A stretch of DNA of 64,000 bases, taken from assembly GCF_027744825.2 (NCBI RefSeq), contig NC_071345.1, positions 6,728,001 through 6,792,000 on the forward strand. The letters are read 5' to 3'. Positions within the stretch are counted from its first letter, which is position 1; each line of letters opens with the position of its first letter. The position numbers and the translations under genes are program-made. Below are positions 42,901 through 56,791 of this stretch, in pieces. Source of the stretch: Synchiropus splendidus. Taxonomy: Eukaryota > Chordata > Actinopteri > Syngnathiformes > Callionymidae. Below the pieces are notes generated by a model. It worked only from the letters and a program-made list of their open reading frames with translations. It searched no databases and was not told the origin of the DNA.

Positions 42901-45900
42901 ACGGCTGAGTATAAACCACAAACTAATCAGCGAGGCCTTGGAGGAGTTAAAACAAAGGGCGAGTTGAAGATGAGCGCAGACAGAGAAACTCAAATTGCTT
43001 CCCTTCTGGTCTCCTCCTCAGGGCCACCACATGAAAGACTCCCTGGGTTGGGTTCCCATATGGAGAAGAGACAGGAGGGTGTGTGCCTGCGTGTGTGGGT
43101 GTTTGGACAGATTAGCTTGTTATGGGGGCTCCCAGCGACCTGGTGCCCCTTTCTTAAAGAAGTGGAGCAGGCAGCTGTTTAACTTAAGAGCTGCCCTCTC
43201 CTTCTTTCACTCACACAAGCCAATTATGACTTCGGTGATGTTGTTAGTGGCTGTTTACCATAAATTCCCTCCTGCCTTCTCCCCTCATCCCCTGACCTCT
43301 CCTCTTTGTGTCTGCTTTTCAATCACCCCTCAATCATTTGCCTTCTCTTTTCTGTTCAGTTTTATGGTCCATAAACATCACTGAAAATCTAGGTTGTGCA
43401 GAACCTTACAGTCGAAGTCATAAACCCAGTCAAGTTGAATCACCTTTGTTCCACTTCCTCAGTAATCTTAATACCGTCTAGTTTCCGCATGCTCCTTCTC
43501 AAACTTGGTCGGCTCTTTCTACCAATCCAGTGAGACCTGCAAGCTGCAGAATAGTTGGCTTCCTGGGAGGCCGTGAAGACCGGCCAGCGCTGGCTGTGTG
43601 TATATACTTCAGGATTATAAGCGTGAAACTGTGCTGGTCAGCCAAAGAGAATTAGCATCATTTTTTTCCTTCTCTTGTCTGGCCCCTCAGCTGGCTACCA
43701 GCAAAGAAAAGGAACATTTTAAGAGGTTCAGCAAGTGACTGCTGTACTAACAGAGTGGGAAAAGCATGTGGTGCTGCAACATTCAGAAGCCTCTGTTCAA
43801 ATTCCCCAATAGAAAAATGGTTAGAAGACAACAGCACATAAACCATAGACTAATTCATTCACACGAGATCTGATAAAAGAGAAAGATTGATGGGGTTCCC
43901 CTTTCCTCTTAAGCCCTCAGGGATCTGGCATTTCTATCAGGACCCTCTTAGCCTTCCACAACAAAGACCCTCATTCTCATCGCTAAACCTCCGGTGTTTT
44001 TGGGACCCAGAGGAACTCCACTCCCCCAAGGTCAAGAGACTATGCGGAGCTCATTAACCTGCCTCAGAGTAGCAACTTCAACCTGTGGACCTGGAGTTTT
44101 TTTCTTTACTCTCAGGAGGAATGAGGAGGATCAGGAGGGACACGCACAGCTGAAGGGACAAATTTAGGGGAGTTTCAGAGCACACTTGGTGTATTGTTGA
44201 AGCCTGGTCATGTTATATAAATGGGGACCTTGGTATGAGCTAGGGTTACGTTATGGAGCTTGATGGCGGACACAATAAAGAGGACACATGATTGTAAGAC
44301 TAGACTAAAGTTTTCAAGCAAAAGTTGTCTGTTGGCACTAACACCAACCTTTTAGATAACATTTTTGTGTCTTCAAGTATTGAGACATCATACCAGTGGC
44401 TTGCGGGTTACTGAATCTGATCTTCTTTCCTTGGACTTACAAGTAAACACCTCGGATATTGTGTCTTGTTTGAGTTGCCACCACAAATGGACATTTGGAG
44501 GGAGATTTTGTACTCAAGCTAAGAAAGAGGCTCAATTTCCTGTATCACAAATACTGGAACATAACAAAGACACCTCTTGCTTAAAGAAAGTAATTAGATC
44601 TATTATGAAGATCAGGAAAGCTGGTAGAAGTATACATGCCCCTACACATGAACAATAGCTGTCACCTGACACACTCATATTGCTGCACTAAACTCCTTCG
44701 TATCCTGCAGCCAGGGCTTTTCCAGGTTATTCCCCTTATGGGAGTCCTGTAGTTGCCCCCATTCTTGATGCAAAAGGAAAGCCAGTCACTCGAGTCATGT
44801 TTGTGTTTCGATTAAAAAAGTACTCAGCAGTAATCTAAGAATCCTTGAGACTCTACTGCGTGGGATTTTGTGAAGCATCCAGCTGAGTGAGTCAAAGGGA
44901 AACTAAAGGAGAGATGCTCCTTCTTGGAAAAGAATGAGGGGGAGAAGTCTTGATAAGGATGTTGCCGTGTCCACTATCTTTGAGGGTTTTCCAAAGGGAG
45001 CCGTTTGGAATGAGACGGACCAACATCCAGGTGGACAGTTAACGCCTGAGAAAGTGAGTCTGAGCTTTCTCTTGTGGTGAAGTTGAGGTTCCAAGCACAG
45101 CTGAGTCAATACAGCAGGAGGCAGACTAAAGAACGAGTCAAATGTTCCTCAAGAGTTATTATCAAAACATTGGAACACATTTTATTACTCGACAATACCA
45201 CAAGACTGATGCCCTGCTATGTATATATCAATAGCGTTTGGAATTTTCAATGACAAATTAAATGACTTAGCTTCATGAAAAAAAACAGATTTAAGTTTTC
45301 TCACACATTTTTCTTTGCTCATGTTTCAACAACCGTTGAAACCTGAGCCATTCTGCCAACAAAACATTAGGAAGAAGTGTGTTTGAGTAGAGCCACTCCC
45401 ATTTGCCATTTACAACCAACCCCTGTGGTGACAAACGCACTACACAACAGGAGTGAACGTGCAGTCTGCAGCGGAGATTAAGGAGATTCTGAAAACGTAT
45501 GAAATTATATTCCTCCTAATCCCCATCAATGACTCACAAAAAATCCCCTCTCGCTGTGTGGGCCTTGGTTAATGTGCCCGTCCTGCAGGCGCACACACCA
45601 GCGTGCACACATCTGGACCAAGCAGCTGGACGTTAGATGACCACTCAGCACACAATTGTGAGGGATTTACTGTGTGCAGCATGTGTGCGTAAACTTAACC
45701 CTCACAGCAGCAGTGGGACCCATCCCGACTCAACTCCGATCCAGAACTCTAATGACAAGTGAGTTCAGAAAAATGGTACTGAAATGAAGGTGAGAGCATC
45801 CCTAAGAGTTGATTGCGGAAACTCATATCCTTGAGTCATAAAACTGCCAACACTGGAAGTTGACATGATGACAGAAGGCTTTACAATGTTGATGCAGCAA

Positions 45901-48900
45901 ACTATAACATTTGTGTGGACCCGAATTGAATGAGTGCATGTTCACGCTCACAAGAAGAGGAGTGAGCATTCCAATTAAGCACCAATACATTCAAATAACA
46001 TTAGAATGAAACTAGGAAACATACATGCATTCTATATTTATAACACCATAAATACAGGAAGTGCTGTCATGCCATAGAGAGGTCAGTGATTTCCACATAC
46101 ACGTCTTAAAAACGCATGAGGATGACCTCTAAACTAGTTTTGAAAATGGGGTCCAGCATTGAGACCATTTTTTTGGGTGGCACGAAGCCCTTTTGCCAGT
46201 AAAAGTCGATATATTACCCGCCGGGTTCAGACTGTAAGAAAAAATTAGCAGCTTATGGTCCGAAATTCAAGGTAGATGAAGGCTTTCTAACTAACTATGG
46301 GTCGCAGAAGAGGACAAAGAGACTCTCCCCTGAGCACTTGAAGAAGAGCCAGTTGCAGAGCTTTGATCTACAAGCCGCTAGAGAGTGGCATCAGGAGCCC
46401 CTGAATTTTCAAAACAGGGCGAGTGCGCAAATGAGCAAATACACAATCCAAGAGAGGACAGTTTAACTAATGCAACATCTACTATATGGAGTCCAAAAAG
46501 TGTGTAACACTATAAAACAGGACAGGACAGAAGTAGTTCATAGTGGGTTTAATATAAACGAAACAATTTCTCTTTCCGGTTGTTAGACCTTGTCGTGGCC
46601 CCAACTGAACTCAACAACCTGGGAATTTCGCTCTACACCGAGTTCCTGCCTGATCTGTAATTCGCTGTATAGCTGAGTACAGTCGAACACAATAGCCTTC
46701 TGTCACACTGCAACATCATAAAGGAACACTAACACACCTGACATACTCAGTGAGAGGATGAGGAACCTGAAATAGCTCATGATAAGCTTCGCAACACTGG
46801 CATGTAAAATGTCTGTGCCCTCTAAAGACAGCAAAAACACACAATGGAGCCTCTGTGGTGGAGACAGATGAGAACAGCTACATGAGAAGACTCAGTCTGG
46901 AGATTCCAGTGTGGTGTATGTCATGTCACACCATGGCAGGCGTTTTCTCTCATGCTACTTGAGACACACATGTTTTCTTGCAGCATAAAAGACCTGTTTA
47001 CTCAAGGGTATTGCTCATGACTATTTTTCAGTGGAGAACATAGCAGGTGCAGTATTTTTTGGTATTTAGTCCGTAGAAAATATTTTATAATACAGTTCAG
47101 AAAAAAAAAATGTATTCAATGATGGAAAAACAATGTTCTACATTACAAGTAGTAAGCAAATGAGAAAAAGAAATGAGTGTATGTAAAGCGACATGACTGT
47201 GACATGCCGAGCAGCTAAGACTGTACCACTCAGACACACACACACAACGGCTCTTTCCCTTGAGAACACTGACACGTGGGGGTTTCCAGCCCTTGCCGAA
47301 ATAAGATTTCACTGAAACTTAAATCTCTTGATGAAAAAAAAAACAAACATGCACAAACACACACAGCAATCAGCGATCATTCTACTAGGATTTACAAATT
47401 CAGACAGAAAATACTATTTTAGTACAATGGAGTGGAGCATGAAAACATACATTTAATTTTCATCACAGGACCATTTTTGCAGTGGTCAGCAGACTTCCTG
47501 CAGAGCTTCATATGCGGTCAGCTACAACACCACATGTCATAACAGCCATTCAAACTATGAATATAAACCACTAAAGCACTACACGGAATGTTATAAAGAA
47601 CTATAACTTTTGTACCATTAAGCGATGTTTAGACAAGCAACAAAATAACAGCCCAAATGACATGACACCAGACTCACTGGATGTTTTTGAGTTGTAATGT
47701 TTTATAGCTCACTCTGGTTTCAGATCAAGAACATTAAAGATCATGGCAAGTTATTACAGAACCAACCACAAAATCTCTTTAAATCTGACTCAGAGAAATC
47801 CCAGAACAATCAAAACACCCTCCAAAGCATAAAAATGGCTGCCCTCCAAAACCAGAGCCACAAGAGTGAGAGAGTTCATGGGGTCTGTGCAGTACGGGGG
47901 CGGTTATCTCCCTATACAATAACCTGTGGTCCACACGTTTACAATGGACACTGACCGTTAGCAGGAATGAGGGCAACAAAACACACCGCTATTGTCGCAC
48001 ACACCAATGACCGACCAGTGACCTGCTGGCGATCAAGTCGTTGACGTATGTTGGTGAATATAAATAATGCTGGACAGAAACTGGACAGGGACACCTGCCA
48101 AAGCTTAAGAGAAACAAACCTAAAACATTGAATTAATTTTAGCGTGGACATCAACTAAGAGGCAGGACCACACCATGCGTCCACCACAGTCCAACCACTT
48201 TCCCTACCCTTTTCAGACCTCAAAGGACAAGAAGTGGCCTAGAGTTTTATTGTTCTTTTGCTAGTTTATTCAGCTGTGACCACGACGTCACAAGTGGCTT
48301 CCTGGACTAAAAATACTCCTGATATGTAACAGCTGTCTTCTAGGAATTGTCCACCAATGAAAACTGATCTGAAAATCCACCCCAAGAAATGACCATTTTC
48401 CCATAACAAAGCACACCAGCCTGACGTTTCTTACAAGGGGATCTGTTGATCGTTTCAGTCCAGTCAGGCAGATTTCATCAAATTTCAATGTAGCTGGTCT
48501 ACAGCGAGCTAAACAAACAACATGCGTGGGCCGGACCTGTGTACTCTGGTCAGAAGCAAACGTGTGTTTGTTTTTCCAACAGCAGTGGCGGAGTCAGCCT
48601 ATTCATGTACACAGTGTGTTTCTAGACCTCGAGTGCACTTTAGTACGACAACAATACTCTCTGTGTGTCTTTAAGATGATCTTCCACCTGCCTCACTGCA
48701 TCATCTTTTATGCAACATGACATGGTGAGAAAAAAACTGCATAATGAATTGTGTTTTCTTCGGAATGGATAACTGAACAGAATTTAGTGTAATTGTAAGA
48801 TGTTTTTGTTCGTGGTTGAAAGGGAATTGCAAGCGTGTTTAATTAATAATGAAATAACCAACTATAGTAGCAGCACTTCCCATTATAGTGTGTCTGACCT

Positions 48901-50879
48901 CCACAAAACATAAAATCAAGCGCGGCAGAAAAGCAAAAAGACGTGAAGATAAAAGAGAGATGAATGGAGTTTCACATTAGAGAGTGAGATGAAGGGCGTG
49001 GATGGAGCCTTTTTGTGTGTTGTGGTCAGCATGGAAGCAAAAGAGCTGACATCAAACGGCAGCGGATGGACGGATGGGAGAGAAAAGGTCTGGCCAACAA
49101 CAGGAAGACAGAAAGGTCGGGATGTGTTGTGGCGAGTAAGTGCAGAGGGTAGGTGGAGGAGTGACTGACAATATGCTGAAACATCACGTCACGTGTCCAC
49201 ACACTTCCATACCTGGTTTTATCTTCATTTTTACCGAGTATTTTCCAAGTTTAACCCTCTATTGACCATCCTGTTACTGCAGGTAGGATTTAAAATGCAC
49301 ACTTTCAAGAGCTAGACTTTTTTTAAGTTAAAAAATTTGTCAAAAAAATTATTATATAGTAGTCAGAACAGTCGGCCAGAGTGAGAAGCTGACCCAGGGT
49401 TCACAGTCCTACCACACCAGCTATAAACACCAGGACAATGCACTTACAACATGTCAGAAAATGTAAACGTATGTAGTGCATTTTTTACACTATGTAAAAT
49501 AATCCAAATAAAGCCAAGCCACCTGTATATAATTGAAGCAGATCTATTATATCGATTGGCGTTTAAGTGGCCTAACATTTGCAGTATGAAGAAAACATTC
49601 ACGATACAGACGATGAGATTTAGAGTCTATTTATGAGTCCTTCTCCCGCAGACTTAACACTCCCTACAGCCGCTCCTGTCCAGTCTGACTCGACACAGAG
49701 TCATGACTGAGGCGAGGTAGTCTAGGGCCTTTTGTTGGCAAATATCCATCTGAATCTTTCAGAAGCACAGGACCTTCCCACCCTCAATTCTCACTCGCCA
49801 AAAACAGGCTGCCTTTTAGAGATGTGGGAACCAACTGTTGAATTCAAGCATCTTAATGAGTGAAAGACGGAGCTGCTCTGGGACGGCGCGAAGCAACAAG
49901 TGGGAGAAACAGTAGCGATTTTCAGTCTGCGTGTTTCAGCACCTTAGTAACTGCTATTATCGAGTTGTATTTGTGATTCATCGTCCTGTAACAAACCAGC
50001 CGTCTGGTTTCGCTTGTTGTTATTATAGCGAATGAAGTCTGTTGATGGGCAGCCATTGTTGAGCAACAGATGTCCGTTAACAGATAAGTCAAGTGTCCCT
50101 CTGCCCACACAAGTTTGAGGAAGGCACTTAAGCATCTCAGACACATACTTAATGATAGCACGCGTCTGATGAAAGGCTGTCGGGGGGGAGAAAATATGTC
50201 TATAAATATCTTGGGGATGGAGAGAGGAATGCACCGCCAGTTAACCACGCGTACAGGAGCGCAGGAGAATGGACACCAGCAGCTGAACTCACATGTTCAC
50301 TTCCAGTTGTCCTCTCAATGCATCGTAGAGAACAACTTTAGCATGTTACTGATCTTTCTAACCTACTGTTTGTTCCGTTAACATGACACCACTAAGATAG
50401 CATTCAAACTATATTATCAGGAAGGAGAGTCACTCAGAAATGACTCATATCGGTTGCATGAGGATGCCAAAAGAAGAAGCCGGAAATGTATCACTTCAAT
50501 GTCTAATAGTTTTTACAGCCCTCCAGTTAGTCCACAACTTATTAGCCAGTTAGCTATTTATTAAACTAATAATCCTAATAATTATAATTATATATTGTCA
50601 GTTTCAGTGGGCTTAATAACAATATAATATAACGTAAGTATAAGAAGAGTATTCAAATGTTAGATGAACATAAAATGAAGAATCTTTTGGCACAACAGAT
50701 GAACACTTAACTCAAGCCATGCTCTCTGGTTTAGTTTCATGTATGAGCTATTAACACCACAGCTGTGAGACTCCTTTGGAAATAAAAAAAAAAAGTTGGG
50801 AGTGTTCTTGAGTCTTTGTCTAAACACGCATCTCATTAGTCGAACCTCCGAAGAAACACAATCTCGACAGAGTAGACTT

Positions 50880-51440
50880 TATTTAAACTCTTGACTCTCT
50901 GGTGTCGGGCGACCTCCCTGCGAGGGTCAAACAAACAACCTCTGCCCTCTGCACGGCCCTCCAGTATAAATGGATTAACAGTAGCGCTGCACGCTGAGAG
51001 GAAGTCCCGCTCATCAATCAACCTCCCTCTGATCATCACTTTGTTAGATCTTCAGAAAACATTAGCCACATCTTTCCCAGAGAGTCCCCTGGTAGTTTAT
51101 CTCCACTGTAATCTGATCCACATCCACAGGGTGAGGAAGGATTAGTTATCCTGATCAATCAGCTGACAATTCTGGTGACATGAATCGCAGCCACTAATGA
51201 GCCTCCTCTGACCAGCCTGGCGGGCATGAATGTTTTATAGAATCAGATTTGGGTCTCCTTAAAAAGACATCGGCCAGTGTTTCCTTATTTAACTGGTGGC
51301 CATGTGTCATTCAAATTAACAGCCAGATTTAAGTTTATGAGGCTTGCTGGGTTTATTAGTGCCGTCACCGGGCAGCAGCTGCAATAGGGGGAAAGCTGCA
51401 GGGGACAAAGTGTTAATATTGCAGCGCCTATATTCTCAGC
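50880..51440. promoter_or_regulatory. Enhancer-like block near the nhsl1-like promoter
   Basis: The stretch is balanced in composition, free of repeats, lacks coding sense, and is dense in motifs such as CATCAATCAACC, CTTTGTTAGATC, TCAAATTAACAGCC and GGCAGCAGCTGCAATAG. This is the usual look of vertebrate conserved non-coding elements, about 2.5 kb inside the first intron. Conservation was not tested. Confidence 0.25.
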
Positions 51441-53578
51441 TAGCAACTGTAATGTGAGCACACTTCCTTATTGGATTAGTTGTGATGCTAACTTGGTAGT
51501 TGGATGCTGTGTAGTTGTTAAAGGGATACGTTTCTTGTGGTTGTTTTAGGGTGGAGCTGGGATTTATTGTTGCGTTGTCGGTTTCTTGTCATCTTGTAAT
51601 CTTAATAATTCATAGAGGGGTGGTTAATGTTGAACGTATTGGAAAGGTTGAAACAAGCGGATGACAGTTTCAACAAAATCCTGGCGGAAACCCTGAAATG
51701 TTTTCCTGGAAATGAATAGGACAGGTGTGACTAGGGAGGATGATCAAGACTGGTGAAGAAGGAGGAGGCTGATCCGCTCTGGCAACCACTGATAGACAAA
51801 GCAAGTGTAACGCAGAGAGAGTAGAAGAACCTGAAATACAAATGACTCCCATGAATCACATCCGGTTTGATGTTGATGATTATGATAAATAGGCACAAAA
51901 TGGCAATGGGATCCATCACACCAAGTCATTGTTAAAAGATCCAGCTGATATAGTTCCTTGGAAAAGCCTTGGAAACGGCACGCTCAACCCCTCCCCATCC
52001 AGCTCTGAGAATCAACTCCTAACTCATGACTACAGTACCACAACAGGAAGCATCATAGACAGCAGGTGGCTAGGACCACATACTTCTTCATATTTACCAC
52101 CACAGTCACAATGTGACACCACCTGACAGTCTGGACACAGATGACGTGAAGATATGTCAGAACGTATGTCAAAGCAGACAGTGTGCTCATCCAGTGGAGC
52201 CGACTCAGCAGCATTTTTCCGAGTCAAAAGGAATAAACTAAGAAGCCATGTTGCCTCGGCTCTCAGAGAAACATGATCTCTGTTTATTTTACAGAACAAT
52301 ATACTAAATAGAAACAGATGATGAGCTCATCGTGGCATGGAACATAAGCGCCTCGGTTTGTTTCAATTCCGTTTGACTGAATTAAAATTTCATTTCATTC
52401 AGTGTGTTTAAAAGCACTTGAGTGTGAGTATGTTAGATGGAGTTCAAAGTTTCAAGTTCAAAGTTTAAAATATGACCGTTACAATTGGACATCCCACCTA
52501 ATGGCTGGAACAGTATGGCCATCAAAACCAATGACAAATGAAGCAAAGTTCTAAAGAAGGCTGGCACATGCTCACACTACGAGTCAAAGTCTGTGTTAAT
52601 GTGTAACCACAGCAGTGGGACTACGGGAGGTGATTTTTACGACTGCTGCAGAACAAATCACACCACAACAAGCCAGCAAGGGAGCAAATTGATTTTCCAT
52701 TCATCTCAATGTTGACAGACTTCAGCTGGATGCACAAAACAGCCAGAAGTAGCGTAGCTAAAGGTTGTGTCACCTCCTGTGAAGACCTCGACACAGATGG
52801 TCAACATGGTGAGAGGAAATCCATCATTTTTGACAGCAATCAACACCCACATCAACATATGTCTGATCGAGACAAACACAGCCATGTGCTCGGGACACTC
52901 CTCTCCAGTTTGACCCTCAAGTGTCAATCTTTTTTGGACTTGACCTCTGTATTGCAGGGACAGTGCTACAGTAAAGTGCAGAGGAATATACTCGCATACT
53001 TTCCCAAATGTTGCAGATGCAAAATACAACAAGAGCCTCAATTAACTTTTATTTAAATTTCCACTTGGGGCTACTTCAATCCAGTCAATCCATGTTTACA
53101 AGTTCATCTTGAGTCTGCCTCCCAAAAGTTCTAGGAGAAAAAAACTGAAGGAGGAAAGAGGAACCTCTAAAGCAGAACACTAACTTGATGATGAACACGA
53201 GTTTTATTCTAGGACTTTTCTCAGACATTTATGTTGACACGTTTCCTACACTAATAATACCATGAAACCACATAAATCCGCATTAAAGTGCCAGCGCCAT
53301 TGAAAGAATGACATTATGGTAGTTGAAACATTCAACTGATGAAGAATGCTGGATCATAAAGGAATGGTTACAGTGAAATGTAAGTGATGGCGTGTGATTC
53401 CACCAGTTACTATTATATAGTAATAACATTTTTACAAGTGACAGTTGGATGTCAGGTCACCTTTCTCTCCTCATAATAAACATTAGATTTGATATGTTGT
53501 TGTCGGTAGCATAGTTAGAGAACTGCACATTACACGTTAAATTCGTTTGATTAGTTTGTGAGAGCACAGGAAACTTAC

Positions 53579-53897
53579 GGATTTTGACTTTCTTGGGGTC
53601 CAGCTTGCGGACTTCACCTTGCAGAACCTGCAGTCGTCCCTGGATCCTGCACGAGCGCCGGTACACCATCCCGGCTTCCATCTCGATTCCCAGGAAGATG
53701 TCGCTGGCATGTCGGGAAAGGTCGGAAAGTTGGTAAATAATGCTGGTGAGAGTGTGACAGCTGACTTCGTCCAGGGAGGAGAACAACACCGGCTTTCGGA
53801 GCTTGCGTTTGCCGGCTTCTTCCGGCGGTGTCGGGACGTTCCGAGCCGTCAACCGACTCACACGCCGCGGCTCCACGAACCTCTGCTCGAACGGCAT
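53579..53897 (-). CDS. nhsl1b: Nance-Horan syndrome-like protein, canonical first coding exon (WAVE-homology domain), partial gene
   Basis: NHS-family proteins regulate actin remodelling through an N-terminal WAVE-homology domain that engages the Abi/WAVE machinery; zebrafish Nhsl1b acts in planar-polarity-dependent facial motor neuron migration. This exon encodes 106 residues from MPFEQRFVEPRRVSR, the family's typical MPF..R.VEP start. A basic linker follows, then SLDEVSCHTLTSIIYQLSDL and SRHASDIF, the helical WAVE-homology core, ending LDPKKVKI. The ATG at 53897 has G at -3, and no other ATG lies in frame just upstream. The donor is ATCC|GTAAGT, phase 1, a strong site. The rest of the protein must lie beyond position 1 of the window. 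Paralogue choice (nhsl1 over nhs, nhsl2 or nhsl3) is inferred from overall resemblance; the symbol is less certain than the family. Confidence 0.85.
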
Positions 53898-54140
53898 CTC
53901 CTCACAGAAAAAAAGAATGACTTTGGCCTTAAAACTCAACCGCCTTAACTGAATTCACTCGGGAATAGTCCGGGAATTGTCATTTTTGGAGTCGAAACAT
54001 CTTTAAATCCCGCCACGCCGCGAGAGTGCGCATTGTCCGGGTGACACTGGAGACGTTACATCCAAGTCTGTTCAAATTCAAGCGGAGCAACAACACACAG
54101 GGAAAGTAGGGGGAAAGTACACGGAAAACCCGGAGCGAAC
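53590..54140. promoter_or_regulatory. CpG-rich promoter region of the nhsl1-like gene
   Basis: CpG dinucleotides are dense through exon 1 and its 5' flank, for example CACGCCGCGGCTCCACGAAC and CCGCCACGCCGCGAGAGTGC, in clear contrast to the CpG-poor, AT-rich sequence on either side. This marks the likely main promoter, reading leftward. No TATA box stands out. The start site cannot be fixed. Confidence 0.65.
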
Positions 54141-56251
54141 TACCAACCACCTGTAGGAACTGGAATCGGAGCTGTTTTATACCTGCTTCCCTCCAAGAGA
54201 GCCGGTGTTTACAAAACACGGACTGGAGTTTTTTTAGAATCTGGAACACTAACAACAACAATAATAATAGTCGTATAAGTTTTAATTATAATAACTGCAG
54301 CTACTGTAAATCCACTGTATAACGAGCTATTCAAAACAAATAACTCGTATCTTTCTTATATACTTATCGATCATTTTACATCATATGATCACCAATTTCT
54401 ATGCACATGAAGTACGAAATTTCGTTTAAAATAAATTGTTAAAAAAAAGCAACACACACAATATATATGAATGTACAGCACAGACAGACTTAAATAGACA
54501 TTTACTTCGGTTAAGAAAAGCTTCATTATTTTCGTTATAATTATAACATAATAATACTCCATATAAAATTTCAACTAAAACTTATCGTCAATCATATTCA
54601 TACAGTCATAGATTAGAATATGCAAAACAGACTATGCAAATGCTACTTCAAGGTATTGTGGCAAACCAGTTTATGTTTTACTGAGCTGTGCTTCAGATGG
54701 TTTTGGCTTATGTTCTATTACTACTGTTCTGCTCTTCTTCCAAATTCATCATCCCAGGAAACATCTACTTTATTTAAGTTACTAAAATTTACTACTGCGT
54801 TCATGTTAAGAGAGCAGCAGCCGTTGGCGACAGTTGAGACACAATAGGCCAGACGGAGGATTTATGTTGTTTGCTCATACCTTTCTATTATAACTCCGGA
54901 CAACACTTGACTGATTTATATTTTTGTCCACTGGCTAACATTCCCACCGTGGCTCCTCAAATTCCATGGGGCTCATCAACTGCACCCACCGTTTTAGCCT
55001 TTAAACTGAGAACAGTGAATGATAAAGTTCAGTGCCATCTGGTGTCTTTGTGCGCAGGTTATTAGCAACTTCTGAACATTCACTTTTTCCAAATGACCCT
55101 TCAACGACTGAACTTTCCAAAAGTGCCAAATAGACAAACATAACAAACTGGCTGGTCGGCCAGCAACATATTGGGTAACATCCGCACATTTTCCTTCCTC
55201 AGCAGATTTGACAGGAAAGAGCGTGATGATACATAAACTGTCATATACAAAAAAAAGTTTTAAAAAAAAGGGTGAAAGTTCCCATATGTTTCAGTAAAGT
55301 GTCTCTGGTTGATGTTCTCTTGGTGTTGCCTTCACTGACCACACACAAAATTGAAATTCACTCACCTTAAGAAAAACACAAAATCCTTGCCTTGCCCTGC
55401 AAATACGGTTGTCAAAATAAAAGCACGTAAAAGACACATTCGCAGCACTAGAGATGAACATACGTTTAATCAAGATTAAATATATGCCCAAAATGATCTT
55501 CCAAACTCAGAGATCCGAACAAAACAAGTCAAAAAGATGGTCTTCCAGCTCAAACCCTCCGACAGGACTTCTTTTTAACCTCTCATTCCGTGTAAAACGT
55601 TCACATATATATATATCTCATTCACCATTTTACAGTGCATTGATTCTCAAAACCTTTCCACTTCTAAAAAAAAAAAAAACCCCAGACAGAAGTCATTTAT
55701 AGAATTATATGTACATACAAGGCTTGAAAGACTCAGAACATTTGGTGGAAACTCAGAATCCAATAAATGACATGTTCAATGAGAGGACTCTGTTGGACAT
55801 GGATGGATGGCGGAGCACTTTGCTGAAATAAAAGGTTAATGCTGTGTTTTGTTGCAAAAACACAGAAATACACTGCGGTGTGAGAAGGACCAAATGTAAC
55901 CTTGTTTGACTCCAGTTCAGACAGATGATCCAACACTGCAGTCGGCACATCAACACCAGAAAAACTGAACAAGCATGAAGGAAATCATTAAAACATGAAA
56001 GCAGATGGCCTTATCTCCAAAGAACCAAGACACATTAATATTGATTTGAATCACATATTTCTGCGCAGTGAAGACAGAACTTGAGGTATTGTTCTGTGAT
56101 ACAAGCAAAAAGGGACAAAAACACAATGACTTGACCATTTCCTTCCAGAGCGGAGAGCCTGCACAGTGAGTTTGTCATGGTACAACAGTGCTGCTTCTAC
56201 ACCAAATAGCCTCCCACTCCACACACAAACAAAGGAAGAAATATTTTATAA
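53898..56251. other. Short intergenic region between acbd3 and the nhsl1-like gene
   Basis: About 2.4 kb separate the putative acbd3 polyadenylation signal from the next start codon on the same strand. The half near 53.9-54.15 kb is CpG-rich promoter; the rest is AT-rich with an (AT)6 tract and a poly-A run. No gene seen. Confidence 0.7.
55605..55616. repeat. (AT)6 microsatellite
   Basis: Short AT run in the acbd3/nhsl1-like intergenic region. Confidence 0.9.
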
Positions 56252-56257
56252 TTTATT
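56252..56257 (-). terminator. acbd3: Candidate acbd3 polyadenylation signal
   Basis: AATAAA reads on the minus strand about 535 nt after the acbd3 stop, in an AT-rich stretch. It is a plausible 3' end. No cleavage site can be shown without transcript data. Confidence 0.4.
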
Positions 56258-56791
56258 TAAATATCAATGCACAGAGAATTAACTCCTGTTTTGTTAATTT
56301 CCTTCACAATTTCTGTTCCAGTAACCTTCCAGGGTCTACACGTTAGTTTCATGGCTTTGAGCTTCTTGACTTGTCGGCTTGTGTGTCAGTGAGGTTGATC
56401 TCAACAAAGGCAGTGTGTCATGATGTCATACATTTAGATATTAGAAATAGTGTTCTGTGGGGATTTACAGAATCTGAATCGGGGTTGGAATGATTTGCCA
56501 GTTTCACATCATGGTATTCAGAATGTCTTTCTGGGCTCAAGTTGGTTTGGACAGTGTTGGGCCGTCACAGAAAAGGATGGAAAAACACAAAAAGAGCAAA
56601 GACCTTAAGCCAAGCCCACGACTGCGGCAAAGACAGGTGGTGACCGTCCATCAATCCACAGGCTTGATAACACAACTGGGTGTGACCTCTGTAACACTAA
56701 CGTGTCCAGTTGTCGCCCTCTGGTGGCTGAATCCACGCTTCCGCACTGTGAATGATGCACTCGCTGGCTCCTCCTCCGTCAGTATTCAGGC

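Larger units (their letters stand above)
28160..53578 (-). other. Large first intron after the canonical exon; no gene seen
   Basis: About 25 kb with only chance frames. It includes the (AC)20 tract, several dispersed-repeat relics (near 33.0, 33.85, 36.3 and 38.7 kb) and an enhancer-like block near 51 kb. Nothing recognisable as an exon or RNA gene. Confidence 0.7.

Noticed and set aside
44365..44658. Plus-strand 97-codon frame with CxxC (SCLSCHHKW)
   Set aside because: A lone CxxC without partner cysteines or homology, and no splice context; probably chance.
30437..46694. Shared 15-mer CAGTCGAACACAATA near 30.44 and 46.68 kb
   Set aside because: A few such matches are expected by chance in 64 kb and the flanks do not align.
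52706..53056. Overlapping frames of 111 and 115 codons on opposite strands
   Set aside because: No domain-like sequence or splice signals, and both strands open together, which points to a stop-poor patch.
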